This document shows, in pieces, positions 62,645-64,000 of a DNA stretch of 64,000 bases; the first letter of the stretch is position 1, and each line of letters starts with the position of its first letter. The notes under the pieces were generated by a model that had not been told where the DNA came from, did not search any database, and worked only from the letters and a program-made list of their open reading frames with translations. Both the position numbers and the translations under genes were made by a program. Location: positions 124,001 through 188,000 of the forward strand of contig NW_020313157.1 of assembly GCF_003265705.1 (NCBI RefSeq). The letters are read 5' to 3'. The DNA comes from Callorhinus ursinus. Its lineage: Eukaryota > Chordata > Mammalia > Carnivora > Otariidae.

Positions 62645-62840
62645 ATTCTGAAGATAAAGATTGAGAAGCTCCTTTGGACTCCACCAAAGTCCTCCTTACT
62701 CACCCCTACGAAGATCTTTCTTCATTTTCTTCCCAGGAGAACTCTTACTTATCCTTTAAAACCCAATTAGTACCCCCTGCTCTTAACACAGAGAGGGTTG
62801 TTATTTTTTTAGTGTTCTGGCAGGCACTTTACAGGCCTTC
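62645..62840 (+). repeat. L2-like fragment
   Basis: The stretch gaagctcctttggactccac, ctcttacttatcctttaaaa and cccaattagtaccccctgct resembles L2 3' sequence. Confidence 0.5.
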
Positions 62841-63077
62841 AGCACTGTAACGCTGAGCTAAAGGATGAATTAACAAAAGCCGGGGGTATGTGCAACTTTA
62901 TACACGGCCTCTCTCTTTGGCCCTTCCTTGATGAACATGATGCGGCAGAATGACAAGCAGCTAATCTCATGGGTTCATTCGGGATTGTGTAATTGCTACC
63001 ACAGTGCAATGAGAAAAAAAACCTCCCCAGGGTGTAAGCTCGTGGCTTTGAGTTCAGGAAATCTGGACTCTCTAAGG

Positions 63078-63350
63078 CAGGGTCAGCGAAGGAGGGCCGT
63101 GACTTTCACAATTTTACACAGCTGGGGATGGGGTGAGGACAACTATTTGATGACCCGTGAAAATTATATGAAATTTAAATGTCTGTGCCCTTAAAGTATT
63201 ATTGGGACAGCCGTGCACACTCATTTATGCATTGTCTGTGGTTACTCCTGCATTATAGCGGCAGAGGTGAGTGGTTGGGGGAGACTGTTGGCCCACACAG
63301 CTGAACCTATTCACGAACTGGCCCTTTACTGAAATTTGCAGACCTCTGCT
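63078..63350 (+). mobile_element. Non-autonomous hAT relic, copy D
   Basis: It contains gacccgtgaaaattatatga, aaatttaaatgtctgtgccc, attattgggacagccgtgca and actggccctttactgaaatt. It is the same family as copy C, including part of its extra internal stretch. Confidence 0.78.
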
Positions 63351-63492
63351 CGAAGTGAAAAATGCACACAGTTTTTTTCTCTTTAATAACTGACTCCAGC
63401 TTGATCTTTTCTCCTGGAACCAACAGACACAGTGGTATGCCTTGTCTTATACCACTCTCGCCCTCCTCCTCACCACTACCATCATGACCACG

Positions 63493-63493
63493 A

Positions 63494-63531
<38 letters not shown>

Positions 63532-63604
63532 TTTTTTTTCCCTGAGCTTGCAATCTTCTTCTTCTGCTTCATCTCCTTCTCCTTCTGCTTCTCCTCCTCC
63601 TACT
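63493..63604. repeat. (TA)n, TATG and pyrimidine-rich TTC/TCC tract
   Basis: A TA repeat (63493-63520) runs into TATG units and a T-run, then a CTT/CTC-rich tract (63551-63604). Confidence 0.9.
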
Positions 63605-64000
63605 TCTGTTGTGCGGGAAAGGGTTAACTCAGCAGGCCTGAGCTGCTCAAACCCTGCACATTCTTCAGGACTGGCCCTTGGACAGCTCCTGGCAGATGAG
63701 TTCCAAAGGCTTGGAATATTCTACCTGATAAAACTGTTTCTGGATGCCTGAGGCCTTGGGCCATGCAGTGGCCAGTTTGATAAGATAGTTCACTGTAGCA
63801 ATGTGATTTACGGTGAATGCCTACTTTGGCTCTTTGGGCTAAGGTTTGAGTAGCTGAGATCATTGACGCGGGGGCTCTGCATCCTTGTGACCACCTCCCA
63901 GGAAGCGGACTGACTCCTGTCTGGCAAAACACTTTGTGTGTGTTGTCAGACACCAACGCGGTAAAGTTAAGCACATCGTATACTTCCACCTGGATGGCAC

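Overview
This is vertebrate nuclear DNA. It contains spliced exons with GT-AG borders, MIR, L2 and hAT relics, and carnivore-type tRNA-Lys SINEs with an L1 of the matching kind. The SINE head (gcctgggtggctcag) with a CT-rich tail and AATAAA repeats points to a carnivoran. The fuller SINE copies look more like the bear/seal/mustelid form than the dog form, but the species is inferred, not proven.

The only gene I can support is RBFOX1 (A2BP1, Fox-1), an RNA-binding splicing regulator, read on the minus strand. Five internal exons of its C-terminal half lie in order of transcription: an 81-nt exon (50071-50151), a 133-nt exon (28245-28377), the 40-nt exon known as B40 (14126-14165), the 43-nt exon known as M43 (8741-8783) and a 65-nt exon (4035-4099). 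All five borders and reading phases fit together. B40 and M43 each add 3n+1 bases, so exactly one of them must be used to keep the frame. This matches their known brain/muscle mutually exclusive use. The RRM exons (beyond 64000) and the terminal exons (below 1) are outside the window.

The rest is intron. The 14-kb intron between the 133-nt exon and B40 carries a 4.6-kb, 5'-truncated, decayed LINE-1 (17740-22354) in antisense to the gene, with a perfect 15-bp target-site duplication. The 21.7-kb intron upstream of the 133-nt exon carries two L1 3' ends, an MLT1-type LTR, two SINEs, MER20 and other hAT relics. The segment upstream of the 81-nt exon carries three more SINEs, another MLT1-type LTR, a 300-bp compound microsatellite and many hAT/MIR/L2 relics.

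On the regulatory side, UGCAUG/GCAUG sites (the target of RBFOX proteins themselves) lie close to B40 on both sides and downstream of the 133-nt and 65-nt exons. This is the expected layout for auto- and cross-regulation of this gene's splicing. I found no bacterial, phage, CRISPR or otherwise novel gene system. The remaining open reading frames are short, lack recognisable domains, and are best explained by chance, low-complexity DNA or repeat relics.
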